NCBI RefSeq assembly: GCF_017168255.1
Contig: NZ_JABFAP010000001.1
Location: forward strand, 2,439,450 to 2,503,449
Length of the DNA stretch: 64,000 nucleotides
Reading direction: 5' to 3'
DNA from: Agrococcus sp. KRD186
GTDB taxonomy: Bacteria; Actinomycetota; Actinomycetes; Actinomycetales; Microbacteriaceae
How positions within the stretch are numbered: position 1 is the stretch's first letter; every line of letters starts with the position of its first letter. The translations under genes were made by a program, and so were the position numbers. The notes under the pieces were generated by a model. It was not told the origin of the DNA. It worked only from the letters and a program-made list of their open reading frames with translations, and made no database searches. Positions 9,222-18,109 of this stretch are shown here, in pieces.

Positions 9222-10901
9222 ATGGAAGAGCGCGAACTGCGAGAACTCATCGCCGGCGGGGAAACGATGACGGTCGAGTTCAAGCGGGCGACCACGCTGA
9301 GTGACCTGAGCGATCGAGACCTTTCGATTGCGCTCGCCTGCCTTGCGAACGGCGATGGCGGGGTGCTGCTGATGGGTGTCGAGGACGACGGCCGCATCAC
9401 GGGCGTCGGGGATCGGCACATGACCACGACCGACATCTCTCGACTTCGCCTTGAAGTCGCCCGACAGACCGAGCCGGCCCTCCAGGTCGATATCGCTGAG
9501 CACGAGCTCGACGGCGAGACGGTGCTCCGGCTGACGGTGCCAGCGAGCCAGATCCCGGTCAGCGTCGGCGGGCGCTTCACGCGACGAGGCCGGAGACGCG
9601 ATGGGCAACCGGAATGCGTGCCGATGGGCATTGCCGAACTGCAGTCGATCGCGCTCACAGCGAGCGGCATCGACTACATGGATCGGATCGTCGTCGGTGC
9701 CAGATGGGAGGACCTCGACCCCGCTGAGTTCGAGCGGTTCCGGCGACTCGCTCGCGCGGCCCAAGGGGACGCGGGTCTGGTCCAGCTGAGTGACCGTGAC
9801 ATCGCGCGCGCGCTCCGGGCGATCCGGATTCGCGGCGACGTCGAAGACGTGACACTCGGCGGCATCGCGCTGTTCGGCACCGCTGACGCGCTGGAGCGGC
9901 ATCTCCCTTCAAGCCGTGCGCAGTTCCAGGTGCTGCGCGGGACCGAGGTCGTCGTCAACGAAGAGCGCACGGGTACGGTGCTCGAGCTCGTTGAATGGCT
10001 CGGCCACCAGGTTGAGCAGCGAAACGAGGAGCATGAGATCACAGTGGGTCTCATTCGGCTCCCGGTCTCGCGGATCAATCGACGTGCGGTTCGCGAAGCA
10101 GTGGCGAACGCTCTCGTGCATCGCGACTACTTGGAGCCGGGCGCTATCTCCGTGCGACTGACCGATACAGAGCTCGTCGTGGTGAGCCCCGGCGGGTTGC
10201 CGCGCGGTGTGACGCTCGACTCGATGCTGGAAGCATCACAGCCGCGCAGCGCGATGCTCGCTGGCGCGTTGAAGCGAGCGGGAGTCGTCGAGTTGGCGGG
10301 ACGTGGCGTGGAGGTGATGTTTGAGGAACTCCTCCGCGCAGGCCGGGATGAGCCGGACTATTCGAGAACCGCTGAACGATCCGTGACGGTCGCGCTCGAC
10401 GCTTCCGCTCCGGATCGAGCGATCGTTCGATTCGTGACTGCACTCGATAACGAGCGCAGCACGCCGCTGAGTCGCATCGAGCTGCAGGTCGTCCATGCGC
10501 TCAGGGACGCAGGCGCTGCGTCGATGGTCGATTTGGAGTCCATGCTCAGTGCTCACGCGAGTCGACTGCGCGGAGTGGTCAGGAGAATGACCGAAGCCGG
10601 TGTGATCGAGGTTCGCGGCTCGGGTTCGCGGCGCGATTATCATCTGGCGGCCCGCTTCTATCGGATGGCCGACGAAGGCACGGCCGGCGTCCGGATCTCG
10701 GACATCGATGCGGTCCGACACCCCCATCTGGTGTTGGAGCTCATCGACCGGAATGGCGCAGTCACGCGCTCCGATGTCGCAAAGCTCTGCGGCTTGAGCC
10801 CGGAACAGGCGTCAGCGCTGCTCAAGCGGATGGTGCGCGCTGGGCAGCTCCTGCAGTTGGGGCAGAAGCGCGGTACGACGTACGTCCGAAGCGACGGCTG
10901 A
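9222..10901 (+). CDS. AlbA_2 / RecG-like ATPase-domain protein with two winged helices
   Basis: A 559-residue protein of the group annotated as ATP-dependent DNA helicase RecG-related or AlbA_2-containing regulator. The N-terminal AlbA_2 fold has TVEFKRA near residue 18 and LACLANGDGGVLLMGVEDDG near 38-57. A GHKL-like ATPase-type segment spans about 270-385 (EAVANALVHRDY, VSPGGLP). Two predicted winged-helix units lie at about 405-470 and 490-559. Start ATG 9222 is five bases after TACTCT and has no ribosome site. Codon use is less GC-extreme than its neighbours. It probably binds the operator just upstream and controls itself. The target pathway is unknown; a defence or stress role is inference. 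Confidence 0.75.
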   Translation: MEERELRELIAGGETMTVEFKRATTLSDLSDRDLSIALACLANGDGGVLLMGVEDDGRITGVGDRHMTTTDISRLRLEVARQTEPALQVDIAEHELDGETVLRLTVPASQIPVSVGGRFTRRGRRRDGQPECVPMGIAELQSIALTASGIDYMDRIVVGARWEDLDPAEFERFRRLARAAQGDAGLVQLSDRDIARALRAIRIRGDVEDVTLGGIALFGTADALERHLPSSRAQFQVLRGTEVVVNEERTGTVLELVEWLGHQVEQRNEEHEITVGLIRLPVSRINRRAVREAVANALVHRDYLEPGAISVRLTDTELVVVSPGGLPRGVTLDSMLEASQPRSAMLAGALKRAGVVELAGRGVEVMFEELLRAGRDEPDYSRTAERSVTVALDASAPDRAIVRFVTALDNERSTPLSRIELQVVHALRDAGAASMVDLESMLSAHASRLRGVVRRMTEAGVIEVRGSGSRRDYHLAARFYRMADEGTAGVRISDIDAVRHPHLVLELIDRNGAVTRSDVAKLCGLSPEQASALLKRMVRAGQLLQLGQKRGTTYVRSDG

Positions 10902-10918
10902 GGTGGCAGGTCAGCGCG

Positions 10919-11776
10919 CTACTCGAAGAGCGGCCCGGCCGCCGGCTGCCACCAGTCGTCGTCGGGCGTGGCGGGCATCCGCCGCTTGTGCTCGGTGCGG
11001 TCGTAGCGGGCGATGATCTGCGTCGCGACCTCATCGGCGACCGGCTCGCCGCGCAGGAACGCGTCGATCTGCTCGTACGCGAGCCCCAGCTCTGCCTCGT
11101 CGGTCTGGCCCGGCTTGCCGTCGAGCAGGTCGGCGGTGGGCGGCTTCTGCCACAGCCGCTCGGCGGCGCCGAGCTCGCGCAGCAGTTCCTTGCCCTGCCC
11201 CTTCGTCAGCCCCGCGAGCGGCAGCAGGTCGGCCCCGCCGTCGCCGTACTTCGTGTAGAAGCCGGTGATGCCCTCGGCGGCGTGGTCGGTGCCGAGCACC
11301 AGCAGCCCCAGCTGCCCGCCGATCGCGTACTGCGCCACCATGCGCGCCCGCGCCTTGATGTTGCCCTTGTGGTAGTCGCTCACCTCGCCGATGGCGCCCT
11401 CCACCGATGCCTCGAGCGGGTCGACGCCCGGCTGCACGTCGACCGTCACCTCCCGGTCGGCGCCGATGAAGTCGAGGGCGAGCTGCGCGTCGGCCTCATC
11501 CGCCTGCACCCCGTACGGCAGTCGCACCGCGACGAACTCCGCCTCGCGTCCCTCCGCGCGCACGCGCTCGACCGCGAGCTGCGCGAGGCGCCCGGCGAGC
11601 GTGGAGTCCTGGCCGCCCGAGATGCCGAGCACGAAGCCCTTGGCGCCGGCAGCCGCGAGGTAGTCGACGAGGAAGCGGATGCGTCGCTCGAGCTCCGCGG
11701 GCGGGTCGATGTGGGGTCGTGCGCCGAGCGCCGCGATGATCGCCGACTGCCGGGTGCCGTTGGGGATGGTCGCCAT
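10919..11776 (-). CDS. nadE: NAD+ synthetase, ammonia-dependent
   Basis: Adenylates and amidates deamido-NAD to NAD in the cytosol. The 285 residues are the size of the single-domain, NH3-using form, with no glutaminase domain. The ATP pyrophosphatase loop SGGQDST is at about 53-59, NIKARARM near 139 and [26 protein letters not shown] near 161-187. ATG 11776 has TAGGCT (11783-11788, minus strand) exactly six bases upstream. It is divergent from the zinc transport operon and shares the control region at 11777-11894. Confidence 0.95.
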   Translation of the reverse strand: MATIPNGTRQSAIIAALGARPHIDPPAELERRIRFLVDYLAAAGAKGFVLGISGGQDSTLAGRLAQLAVERVRAEGREAEFVAVRLPYGVQADEADAQLALDFIGADREVTVDVQPGVDPLEASVEGAIGEVSDYHKGNIKARARMVAQYAIGGQLGLLVLGTDHAAEGITGFYTKYGDGGADLLPLAGLTKGQGKELLRELGAAERLWQKPPTADLLDGKPGQTDEAELGLAYEQIDAFLRGEPVADEVATQIIARYDRTEHKRRMPATPDDDWWQPAAGPLFE

Positions 11777-11782
11777 GGCTGG

Positions 11783-11788
11783 AGCCTA
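11783..11788 (-). promoter_or_regulatory. -10 element, leaderless nadE
   Basis: TAGGCT on the minus strand, six bases before ATG 11776. Confidence 0.65.
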
Positions 11789-11823
11789 CGCGCGGCACCT
11801 GAAGCGCACCACGGAGACCGAGA

Positions 11824-11840
11824 TTGACAATCGTTCTCAA
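11824..11840. promoter_or_regulatory. Zur box upstream of znuA
   Basis: A 17-base imperfect palindrome starting TTGACAAT and ending TTCTCAA, matching the Fur/Zur-type TGANAANNNTTNTCA pattern. It lies 55 bases before znuA, whose operon ends with a zur-like gene, so zinc-dependent autorepression is the natural reading. Confidence 0.8.
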
Positions 11841-11894
11841 CAAGCCGTAGCGTTTCCCTGTGCGGCAGGTCGTCGCGCTGGACAAGGACTCTCC

Positions 11895-12935
11895 ATGCGG
11901 ATCAAGCCCGCGCTCGGCGCGCTCGGCGCGCTCGGCGCCATCTCCCTCGCGCTGACCGGATGCGCCGGCGCGGCCAGCGGTGCCGGCGCGGCCGACGACC
12001 GGCTGCAGATCGTCGCCACCACGACGCAGCTCGCCGACGTGACGCGCGAGCTGGTCGGCGATGCCGCGGAGGTCACGAGCCTCCTGCAGCCGGGCGCCTC
12101 CGCGCACGCCTTCGACCCCGGCCCCACCGCGCTCACAGCGCTCGCGGGCGCCGACCTGCTCGTCGTCAGCGGCGCGGGGCTCGAGTCCTGGCTCGACGAC
12201 ACGGTGGAGGCATCCGGCTTCGACGGCACCCTCGTCGACACCTCGGAGGGCCTCGAGCTCATCGCAGCCGGCGACGACCCGCACGCGGGGCACGACCACG
12301 GCGCGTTCGACCCGCACGCGGGGCCCGACCACGGCGAGTTCGACCCGCACGCGGGGCCCGACCACGGCGAGTTCGACCCGCACGTGTGGACCGACCCTGC
12401 GAACGTGACCCTGCAGGCGCAGGCCATCGTCGACGCTGTGGCCGCAGCCGACCCCGATGCCGACATCGACGCATCCGCCACCACCTACCTCGCGCGGCTG
12501 GCCGAGCTGGATGAGTGGATGCGCGGCTCGATCGACCGGGTGCCGGTCGCCGAGCGCCTGGTGGTCACGACGCACGACACCTTCGGCTACCTCGAGCGCG
12601 CCTTCGACGTGCGGGTGGTCGGCACCGTGCTGCCGAGCCTCGACGAGAGCGCCGACGCGAGCGCCGCGCACATCGACGAGCTGGTCGCCGAGATCCGCGC
12701 GACGGGCACCCGGGTGGTCTTCAGCGAGAACGCCATCGACCCGCAGCTCGCCGCCACCATCGCCCGCGAGGCCAGTGTCGCGCTGCGACAGGGGGCGGAT
12801 GCGCTGGCCGCCGACGCGCTGGGGGCGTCCGGGAGCGACACGGGCACGTACATCGACGCGCAGATCCACAACACCACCGCGATGGTCACCGCCTGGGGCG
12901 CCGAGCCGCTGCCGGTGCCGGGATCGCTGGCATGA
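11895..12935 (+). CDS. znuA: Zinc ABC transporter substrate-binding lipoprotein
   Basis: Captures Zn2+ (possibly Mn2+) outside the membrane and delivers it to the ABC permease. The 346-residue protein begins with a lipoprotein signal, the lipobox LTGC placing the lipidated Cys at about residue 23. The cluster A-I substrate-binding fold follows. Residues 128-160 are three 11-residue repeats of the type DPHAGPDHGEF, the usual His/Asp-rich metal loop. HVW follows at 163, and TTHDTFGYL near 225 supplies another metal His. ATG 11895 follows the Zur box. Its stop overlaps the ATPase start as ATGA. Confidence 0.94.
   Translation: MRIKPALGALGALGAISLALTGCAGAASGAGAADDRLQIVATTTQLADVTRELVGDAAEVTSLLQPGASAHAFDPGPTALTALAGADLLVVSGAGLESWLDDTVEASGFDGTLVDTSEGLELIAAGDDPHAGHDHGAFDPHAGPDHGEFDPHAGPDHGEFDPHVWTDPANVTLQAQAIVDAVAAADPDADIDASATTYLARLAELDEWMRGSIDRVPVAERLVVTTHDTFGYLERAFDVRVVGTVLPSLDESADASAAHIDELVAEIRATGTRVVFSENAIDPQLAATIAREASVALRQGADALAADALGASGSDTGTYIDAQIHNTTAMVTAWGAEPLPVPGSLA
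12276..12374 (+). repeat. Three 33-base tandem repeats in znuA
   Basis: Units 12276-12308, 12309-12341 and 12342-12374. The second and third are identical and the first differs at a few bases. Each encodes 11 residues of the His-rich loop, so copy number can change without a frameshift. Confidence 0.95.
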
Positions 12936-13762
12936 GCGCGCAGCGCGAACCGGTCGTCGAGATCCTGGGCGGCGCGTTCGGCTACGGCGGCGCGCCCGTG
13001 CTGACCGGCGTCACGTTCGCGGTGCAGCCCGGCGAGGCCGTCGCGCTCATCGGGCCGAACGGCGCCGGCAAGTCGACGCTGCTGGCGGGCATCCTCGGGC
13101 TCGCGCAGCACCAGGCCGAGCGCTTCGCCGTGCCGACCGGCAAGGGCGAGATCGGCACGCTGCCGCAGTCGAGCGCCATCGATGCGGCGTTCCCGGTCAC
13201 GCTCGAGCAGGTGGTCGCGATGGGCCGCACGCCGCGGCTCGGGCTGCGCTGGCCGGGCAGCGGCGACCGCGCCGTCGTCGCGGATGCGCTCGCGGCGGTC
13301 GGCCTGACCGCGCTGCGCCGCACTCGCTTCGGCGACCTCTCCGGCGGCCAGCGCCAGCGCGGGCTGCTCGCCAGGGCGCTCGCGAGCGAACCGCGCCTGC
13401 TGCTGCTCGACGAGCCCTTCAACGGGCTCGACCAGTCATCGCGCGATGCGCTCATCGAGACCATCCGCACGCTCAAGGCCCGCGGCGTCGCGCTGCTCAT
13501 CACCACCCACGACCTCGAGCTCGCGCGCGCCGTCTGCGACCGCACGCTGCTGGTCAACCAGCGCCAGATCGCCTTCGACGACACCGACTGCGTGCTCACG
13601 CTCGAGCGGGTCGAGGCCGCGTTCGCCTCGCACGTGATGGAGATCGACGGGCACACGCTCGCCACCACCGAGCACCACGCCACCGAGTTCCCCGAGCACC
13701 GGCACCCCTTCGCCGACGACCAGCTGGGCGAGCCGGCCGGCGAGCACGACGAGGCTCGATGA
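12932..13762 (+). CDS. znuC: Zinc ABC transporter ATP-binding protein
   Basis: Drives zinc import by ATP hydrolysis on the inner membrane face. The 276 residues have Walker A GPNGAGKST near 43, signature LSGGQ near 141, Walker B LLLLDEP near 161 and the switch His in ITTHD near 193. The C-terminus (about 225-276) is His/Glu/Asp-rich, as is common in zinc-transport ATPases. It is coupled by ATGA overlaps to znuA before it and a permease gene after it. Confidence 0.93.
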   Translation: MSAQREPVVEILGGAFGYGGAPVLTGVTFAVQPGEAVALIGPNGAGKSTLLAGILGLAQHQAERFAVPTGKGEIGTLPQSSAIDAAFPVTLEQVVAMGRTPRLGLRWPGSGDRAVVADALAAVGLTALRRTRFGDLSGGQRQRGLLARALASEPRLLLLDEPFNGLDQSSRDALIETIRTLKARGVALLITTHDLELARAVCDRTLLVNQRQIAFDDTDCVLTLERVEAAFASHVMEIDGHTLATTEHHATEFPEHRHPFADDQLGEPAGEHDEAR

Positions 13763-14688
13763 CCGCCGCCCTGCTCGGGCACGCGCACCTGCTCGGGCAC
13801 GCACGGCTGGTCGACCCGTTCACCCCGTTCGCCGCGCCCTTCCTCGGCCGGCCGCTGCTGCTGCTGCTCGCGCTCGCGGTGGCCGCCGGCACCGTCGGCG
13901 TGCTCGTGCACCTGCGCAGGCTGGAGTTCTCGACCGACGGCCTCACGCACGCCGTCTTCCCGGGGCTCGCGATCGGCGCGGCGCTCGGCGGCACCGCCGG
14001 GCTGCTGCCGGGCGCGATCGGCGCGGCGCTCGCGGCCGCTGTGGTGCTCGCGCTCCTCTCCCGCCGTGGGCAGCCGCGCGACACCGCCGTCGCCATCGTC
14101 CTGACCACCTTCTTCTCCTTCGGCGTGGTGCTCGTCTCGCTCTCCCGCGGCTCCGGCGGTTCCATCTCCGACTTCTTCTTCGGCCGGCTCCTCACCATCA
14201 CCTGGGGCGGCCTCGGCGTCGCGCTCACGCTCATCGCGATCGCGGTGGCGCTCATCGTGGTCACTGCCCGGCAGCAGCTCTTCGCCGCCTTCGACGCCGC
14301 CGGCGCGCGCCGGGCGGGCCTGCCGGTGCTCGCCCTCGAGATCATCGGCACGGTCGCGATCGCGCTCGTCGTGGTCGCCGCATCCGCCTCGGTCGGCACG
14401 CTGCTGGCGCTCGCCGTCGTGATCGTGCCCGCCGCCGCCGCGCGGGCGCTCACCCCTTCGCTGCCGACCGCCATCGCCCTCTCGATCGCCTTCGGCGCGG
14501 TCACCGGCTGGATCGGCCTCTGGCTCGTGGTGCAGCTGGCGCACTCGGGGGTGGATGCGGCCCCCGGCGCAACGGTGGCCCTCACGATGATCACGGGGTA
14601 CCTGGTGGCGCTCGGCGCCGGCGCGCTGCGCGGCCGACGGGCCGCCGCCACGCCCGCGCCCGCGGTCGCCCAGGGGGCGGTGCGCTGA
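13759..14688 (+). CDS. Zinc ABC transporter permease (first of two)
   Basis: ABC-3 family membrane subunit of 309 residues with about eight hydrophobic helices. The EFSTDGLTHAVFPG segment near residue 55 is the family's conserved cytoplasmic/ATPase-contact region. A His-rich N-terminus (GHAHLLGHARL) precedes the first helix. It is followed at once by a second permease gene (TGATG overlap), so the transporter is probably a permease heterodimer. Confidence 0.9.
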   Translation: MTAALLGHAHLLGHARLVDPFTPFAAPFLGRPLLLLLALAVAAGTVGVLVHLRRLEFSTDGLTHAVFPGLAIGAALGGTAGLLPGAIGAALAAAVVLALLSRRGQPRDTAVAIVLTTFFSFGVVLVSLSRGSGGSISDFFFGRLLTITWGGLGVALTLIAIAVALIVVTARQQLFAAFDAAGARRAGLPVLALEIIGTVAIALVVVAASASVGTLLALAVVIVPAAAARALTPSLPTAIALSIAFGAVTGWIGLWLVVQLAHSGVDAAPGATVALTMITGYLVALGAGALRGRRAAATPAPAVAQGAVR

Positions 14689-15614
14689 TGGTCAGCCTCG
14701 CACCAATCGCTCTCGCGGCGCTCGACTCCGCGCAGCTCGATCTCGCGGCGCTCGACTTCTTCCAGCTCGCGATGCTCGAGGTCGTCCTCGCCGGCGCGCT
14801 CGCCGGCGTGGTCGGCGTGCTGGTGGTGCTGCGCGAGCGCGCCTTCTTCACCATGTCGCTCACGCACGCCACGTTCCCCGGCGCCGTCGCCGCGGCCATC
14901 CTCGGCGTCTCGATCCCGCTGGGCGCGGCGATCGCCGCCGCGGCGCTCATCGCGGTGGCCGTCGGCATCGGCCGCATCCGGTCGCAGGGCCCGGCCGTCG
15001 CCTCCGGCGTCATGCTCACCGCCGGATTCGCGCTCGGCGCCTTCCTGCAGTCGGTGACGCCGCTCGCGATCGACGTGGAGTCGTTCCTGGTCGGCCAGGT
15101 GCTGGCCGTCACCGGCAGCGACATCGCGCTCACGTCGCTCGTGCTCGCGGCGGCGCTCGCGGTCTGGGCGCTCGCGGGCCGGCACCTGCTCTTCTCCAGC
15201 GCCGACGAGGCGGGCTATCGCCGGGCCGGCATGGCGCCGTGGCTGCCGGAGACCCTCGCGCTCGCGGTCATCGCCGGCACTGTCGTGGCGATCATGCCGG
15301 TCGTCGGCGCCATCCTGGGCGTCGCACTGATCGTCGCGCCCGCCGCGGCCGCGCGGCTGCTGGTGCGCGACTGGCGGTGGATGCTCGTGCTCGCCCCCGC
15401 CATCGGCGTCGCCTCGGGCGTGCTCGGGCTCTGGGCATCGCGCTGGCTCGACATCGCCGCGGGCGGGGCGATCGCGCTGGTCGCCGCGGCCGCCTACGGC
15501 CTCGCCTGGCTGCTGAGCTCGCTCCGCGCGCGGCCGAGCGGCGCCGCACGAACCGTCGCCACCGATGAGCGCGATCCCGCTGCGCATGCCACGATCGAGG
15601 CGAGGACCCCATGA
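14688..15614 (+). CDS. Zinc ABC transporter permease (second of two)
   Basis: ABC-3 family permease of 308 residues. The conserved FFTMSLTHATFPGAVAA near residue 58 matches the equivalent segment in the first permease. Eight or so membrane helices are predicted. Its stop overlaps the zur start as ATGA. Confidence 0.9.
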   Translation: MVSLAPIALAALDSAQLDLAALDFFQLAMLEVVLAGALAGVVGVLVVLRERAFFTMSLTHATFPGAVAAAILGVSIPLGAAIAAAALIAVAVGIGRIRSQGPAVASGVMLTAGFALGAFLQSVTPLAIDVESFLVGQVLAVTGSDIALTSLVLAAALAVWALAGRHLLFSSADEAGYRRAGMAPWLPETLALAVIAGTVVAIMPVVGAILGVALIVAPAAAARLLVRDWRWMLVLAPAIGVASGVLGLWASRWLDIAAGGAIALVAAAAYGLAWLLSSLRARPSGAARTVATDERDPAAHATIEARTP

Positions 15615-16015
15615 CCGCAGACGACACCGCTCCGCGCCGCACCACCCGGCAGCGCGAAGCCGTGCGCGAAGCGCTCAGCGCGAGCGAGGAGTTCGTCTCG
15701 GCGCAGTCGCTGCACCAGTCGCTGCGCACCGGCGGGTCGACCGTCGGGCTCGCGACCGTCTACCGGGCGCTCGCCGCGCTGGCCGAGGACGGCGAGGCGG
15801 ATGCGCTGCAGTCCGGCGGTGAGGTGCTCTACCGCGCCTGCACCCCGACGCACCACCACCACCTCATCTGCCGCAGCTGCGGCCGCACGGTCGAGCTCGA
15901 GGCGGCTGCTGTCGAGCGCTGGGCTGGCCGGGTCGCCGCCGAGCACGGCTTCGTCGAGCTCGAGCACACCGTCGACATCTTCGGCCTGTGCGCCGAGTGC
16001 GCGGCCGAGCGCTGA
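15611..16015 (+). CDS. zur: Fur-family zinc uptake regulator
   Basis: A 134-residue Fur-type repressor. The winged-helix DNA-binding domain is at 1-80 (TVYRALAALAEDGEADAL near 47). The His-rich regulatory segment THHHHLICRSCG (about 79-90) carries one CxxC. A second is near the end (CAECAAER). Together they form the structural zinc site. It is the last gene of the znu operon and presumably binds the box at 11824-11840 when zinc is plentiful. Zur rather than Fur or PerR is judged from the operon, since sequence alone cannot prove the metal. Confidence 0.9.
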   Translation: MTADDTAPRRTTRQREAVREALSASEEFVSAQSLHQSLRTGGSTVGLATVYRALAALAEDGEADALQSGGEVLYRACTPTHHHHLICRSCGRTVELEAAAVERWAGRVAAEHGFVELEHTVDIFGLCAECAAER

Positions 16016-16097
16016 CTCTCCACAGGCGGTCGGCGCGTCCCCACCGGCACCCAGGTGCTGCTGTGAGACTGAGGCCACCCGATCCAGGAGGTCGTCC

Positions 16098-17096
16098 GTG
16101 ACGAACCAGCCCACCGCCTACGGCAGCCAGCACGACGCGAGCACACCGGGCACGCGCGCCACGGCGCCGCGCCGCATCATGGGCATCCAGCCGGTGCTGT
16201 TCGTCGGCATGTGCCTGCTGGCGATCGTCACCCTCATCACCGTCGTGCTGATCTTCGTCGGCGACTTCGAGAGCCAGGCGCCGCGCGTGGTCTGGACGGT
16301 CGTGGTCTTCCTCGTCTTCACGGGGCTGCTGGCGCTCGACCTCGTGCTCGCCCGCCGCTCCGCGACCCCGCTCGTGATCGGCGTCGCCGCGAACACGTAC
16401 CTGCTCGCACTGCTGATGATCGCCATCTGGGTGCGCGACGGCCGCTCAGGGGGCGAGATCGACGAGTACGACTTCGGCTCGGGCTGGCTGTTCGCCGAGC
16501 TGCTGGGCATCGTGCTGCTGACCCTGCTGGTCGTGCGCGCCGCGGCCGCCGGCGCGTGGGGCCTGATCAACCTGGGCAAGCGCTCCGGCACGCAGTTCGG
16601 CCGGGTGCTGGGCCTCGTCGCCGCCGGCCTGCTGGGGCTGGTGGGCGTGCTGCTCACGCTGCACTTCGCCATCGACGCCTTCGGCATCGAGGTGAGCGAG
16701 TGGTACTGGCGCTCGACCGTGGCCGCGATCGTCGTGACGGCGCTCGCCGCCTCGGTGACGGTGCTGCTGTTCTGGAACCGCCGCAACCTCGACTGGCAGG
16801 AGGCGGAGGCGCGCGGTGAGCACGTGCGCAGCCCGGTGGCCGCCGGCGCCGTCCCCCCGCCCGAGCAGTGGCCGGGGCAGCACTGGCCGGTGCAGGCGCA
16901 GGCCGCACCCGCGACGAGCCCCGCAGAGGCACAGTGGCCTGCATCGCCGCAGCCTGCATCACCGCAGGCCGCGCCGTACCCGGGGCAGCTGCAGCCCGGC
17001 GCCGGCGGCCTGCTGCCGTGGCCGACCTACCCCGACGGCACCCCGTACCCGATGGGCCCCGACGGCCAGCCGGTGTTCCCGCCCACCGGTCGCTGA
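16098..17096 (+). CDS. Multi-spanning membrane protein with Pro/Gln-rich tail
   Basis: A 332-residue protein of unknown function. About six membrane helices lie between residues 28 and 225. A cytosolic C-terminal tail (about 245-332) rich in Pro, Gln, Ala and Trp follows, with near-repeats such as PASPQPASPQAAPYPG. GTG 16098 is preferred because CCAGGAGG lies about six bases upstream and the first helix is then correctly placed. It is encoded 82 bases after zur, outside the overlapping operon. Confidence 0.75.
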   Translation: MTNQPTAYGSQHDASTPGTRATAPRRIMGIQPVLFVGMCLLAIVTLITVVLIFVGDFESQAPRVVWTVVVFLVFTGLLALDLVLARRSATPLVIGVAANTYLLALLMIAIWVRDGRSGGEIDEYDFGSGWLFAELLGIVLLTLLVVRAAAAGAWGLINLGKRSGTQFGRVLGLVAAGLLGLVGVLLTLHFAIDAFGIEVSEWYWRSTVAAIVVTALAASVTVLLFWNRRNLDWQEAEARGEHVRSPVAAGAVPPPEQWPGQHWPVQAQAAPATSPAEAQWPASPQPASPQAAPYPGQLQPGAGGLLPWPTYPDGTPYPMGPDGQPVFPPTGR

Positions 17097-17149
17097 CGCA
17101 TCCGTCACCCCCAGGCGGTGGCCGGCAGCACCCGCCGCAGGATTCGGGA

Positions 17150-17179
17150 TTGCCGAGCGGCATCGGCGTGCCGTACGAT
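17150..17179 (+). promoter_or_regulatory. Promoter of rpmB-rpmG-rpsN
   Basis: TTGCCG (17150-17155), an 18-base spacer and TACGAT (17174-17179). The leader to rpmB is about 120 bases and carries a GTGGGC-TTCAT-GCCCAC hairpin (17271-17287) just before the GGAGG ribosome site. No Zur box is evident here. Confidence 0.55.
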
Positions 17180-17307
17180 AGACCCTTGGTGCGGCTCTGG
17201 CCGCGCAGCACACGCCCCCTCCAACACCCGCAAGGGCTCGGCAGCGGCGTGAGCAGGCAAGTGATCTTGGGTGGGCTTCATGCCCACGGTACCCATTTGG
17301 AGGAACC

Positions 17308-17544
17308 ATGGCAGCGGTATGCCAGGTGACCGGAGCCGTTCCCGGCTTCGGGCACAACATCTCGCACTCGCACCGGCGCACGAAGCGACGCTTCGACCCG
17401 AACGTGCAGCGCAAGACCTATTTCGTCCCGTCGCTTCGACGCAACGTGACGCTCAACGTCTCGGCCAAGGGCATCAAGGTCATCGATGCACGTGGCATCG
17501 AGGCCGTCGTCCGTGACATGCAGGCTCGGGGGGTGAAGCTCTGA
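17308..17544 (+). CDS. rpmB: 50S ribosomal protein L28, zinc-free form
   Basis: A 78-residue large-subunit protein. [17 protein letters not shown] near residues 13-29 and [16 protein letters not shown] are family hallmarks. Only one Cys (residue 5) is present, so the paired CxxC zinc ligands of the C+ form are absent. TTTGGAGGAACC supplies the ribosome site. It is the first gene of a tight L28-L33-S14 unit. In actinobacteria this C-minus trio is typically the zinc-sparing, Zur-linked set, which fits the adjacent znu-zur operon. Confidence 0.95.
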   Translation: MAAVCQVTGAVPGFGHNISHSHRRTKRRFDPNVQRKTYFVPSLRRNVTLNVSAKGIKVIDARGIEAVVRDMQARGVKL

Positions 17545-17714
17545 TGGCGAAGAAGTCCCAGGACGTCCGTCCGATCATCAAGCTCCGTTCGACCGCCGGC
17601 ACCGGCTACACCTACGTGACGAAGAAGAACCGTCGCAACAACCCTGACCGCCTTGTGCTGAAGAAGTACGACCCCGTCGTCCGCCAGCACGTCGAGTTCC
17701 GAGAGGAGCGATAA
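17544..17714 (+). CDS. rpmG: 50S ribosomal protein L33, zinc-free form
   Basis: A 56-residue basic protein. [18 protein letters not shown] and [18 protein letters not shown] are L33 hallmarks. It contains no cysteine, so it is the C-minus type. ATG 17544 shares a base with the L28 stop (TGATG). Its TAA shares a base with the S14 start (TAATG), so the trio is translationally coupled. Confidence 0.95.
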   Translation: MAKKSQDVRPIIKLRSTAGTGYTYVTKKNRRNNPDRLVLKKYDPVVRQHVEFREER

Positions 17715-18019
17715 TGGCCAAGAAGAGCATGATCGCCAAGAACGAGCAGCGGAAGGTCATCGTCGCCCGCTACGCCGAGCAGCGTCTGGCGCTGAAGAAG
17801 GCGCTCGTCAACCCGAAGAGCACCGACGAGGAGCGCGAAGCCGCTCGTCTCGGCCTGCAGAAGCTGCCCCGCAACGCCTCGCCCGTGCGCGTGCGCAAGC
17901 GCGACGCCATCGACGGCCGCCCCCGCGGCCACGTCGGCGACTACGGCATCTCGCGTGTGCGCTTCCGCGACATGGCACACCGTGGCGAGCTGCCCGGCGT
18001 GACCAAGTCGAGCTGGTAA
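17714..18019 (+). CDS. rpsN: 30S ribosomal protein S14, long zinc-free form
   Basis: A 101-residue small-subunit protein, the long S14 form that needs no zinc ribbon. It begins [13 protein letters not shown] and ends with the conserved [27 protein letters not shown] region. No cysteines are present. It is the last gene of the trio and is followed within 20 bases by a strong hairpin terminator. Confidence 0.96.
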   Translation: MAKKSMIAKNEQRKVIVARYAEQRLALKKALVNPKSTDEEREAARLGLQKLPRNASPVRVRKRDAIDGRPRGHVGDYGISRVRFRDMAHRGELPGVTKSSW

Positions 18020-18037
18020 GCACCCGCTTCACGCGTT

Positions 18038-18074
18038 GGCCCCGACCCCGGATCTCCGGCGGTCGGGGCCTTCG
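18038..18074 (+). terminator. Terminator after rpsN
   Basis: GGCCCCGACC (18038-18047) pairs perfectly with GGTCGGGGCC (18061-18070); the 13-base loop can form a further CCGG/CCGG pairing. TTCG follows. Confidence 0.8.
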
Positions 18075-18109
18075 TCGTTCCTGGGGCACGCTGGGCCATA
18101 CTTTGCACC

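Noticed and set aside
17097-17307. Zur box before rpmB
   Set aside because: Looked for a TGANAANNNTTNTCA-like palindrome because of the neighbouring znu-zur operon; none is present, only a promoter and a hairpin.
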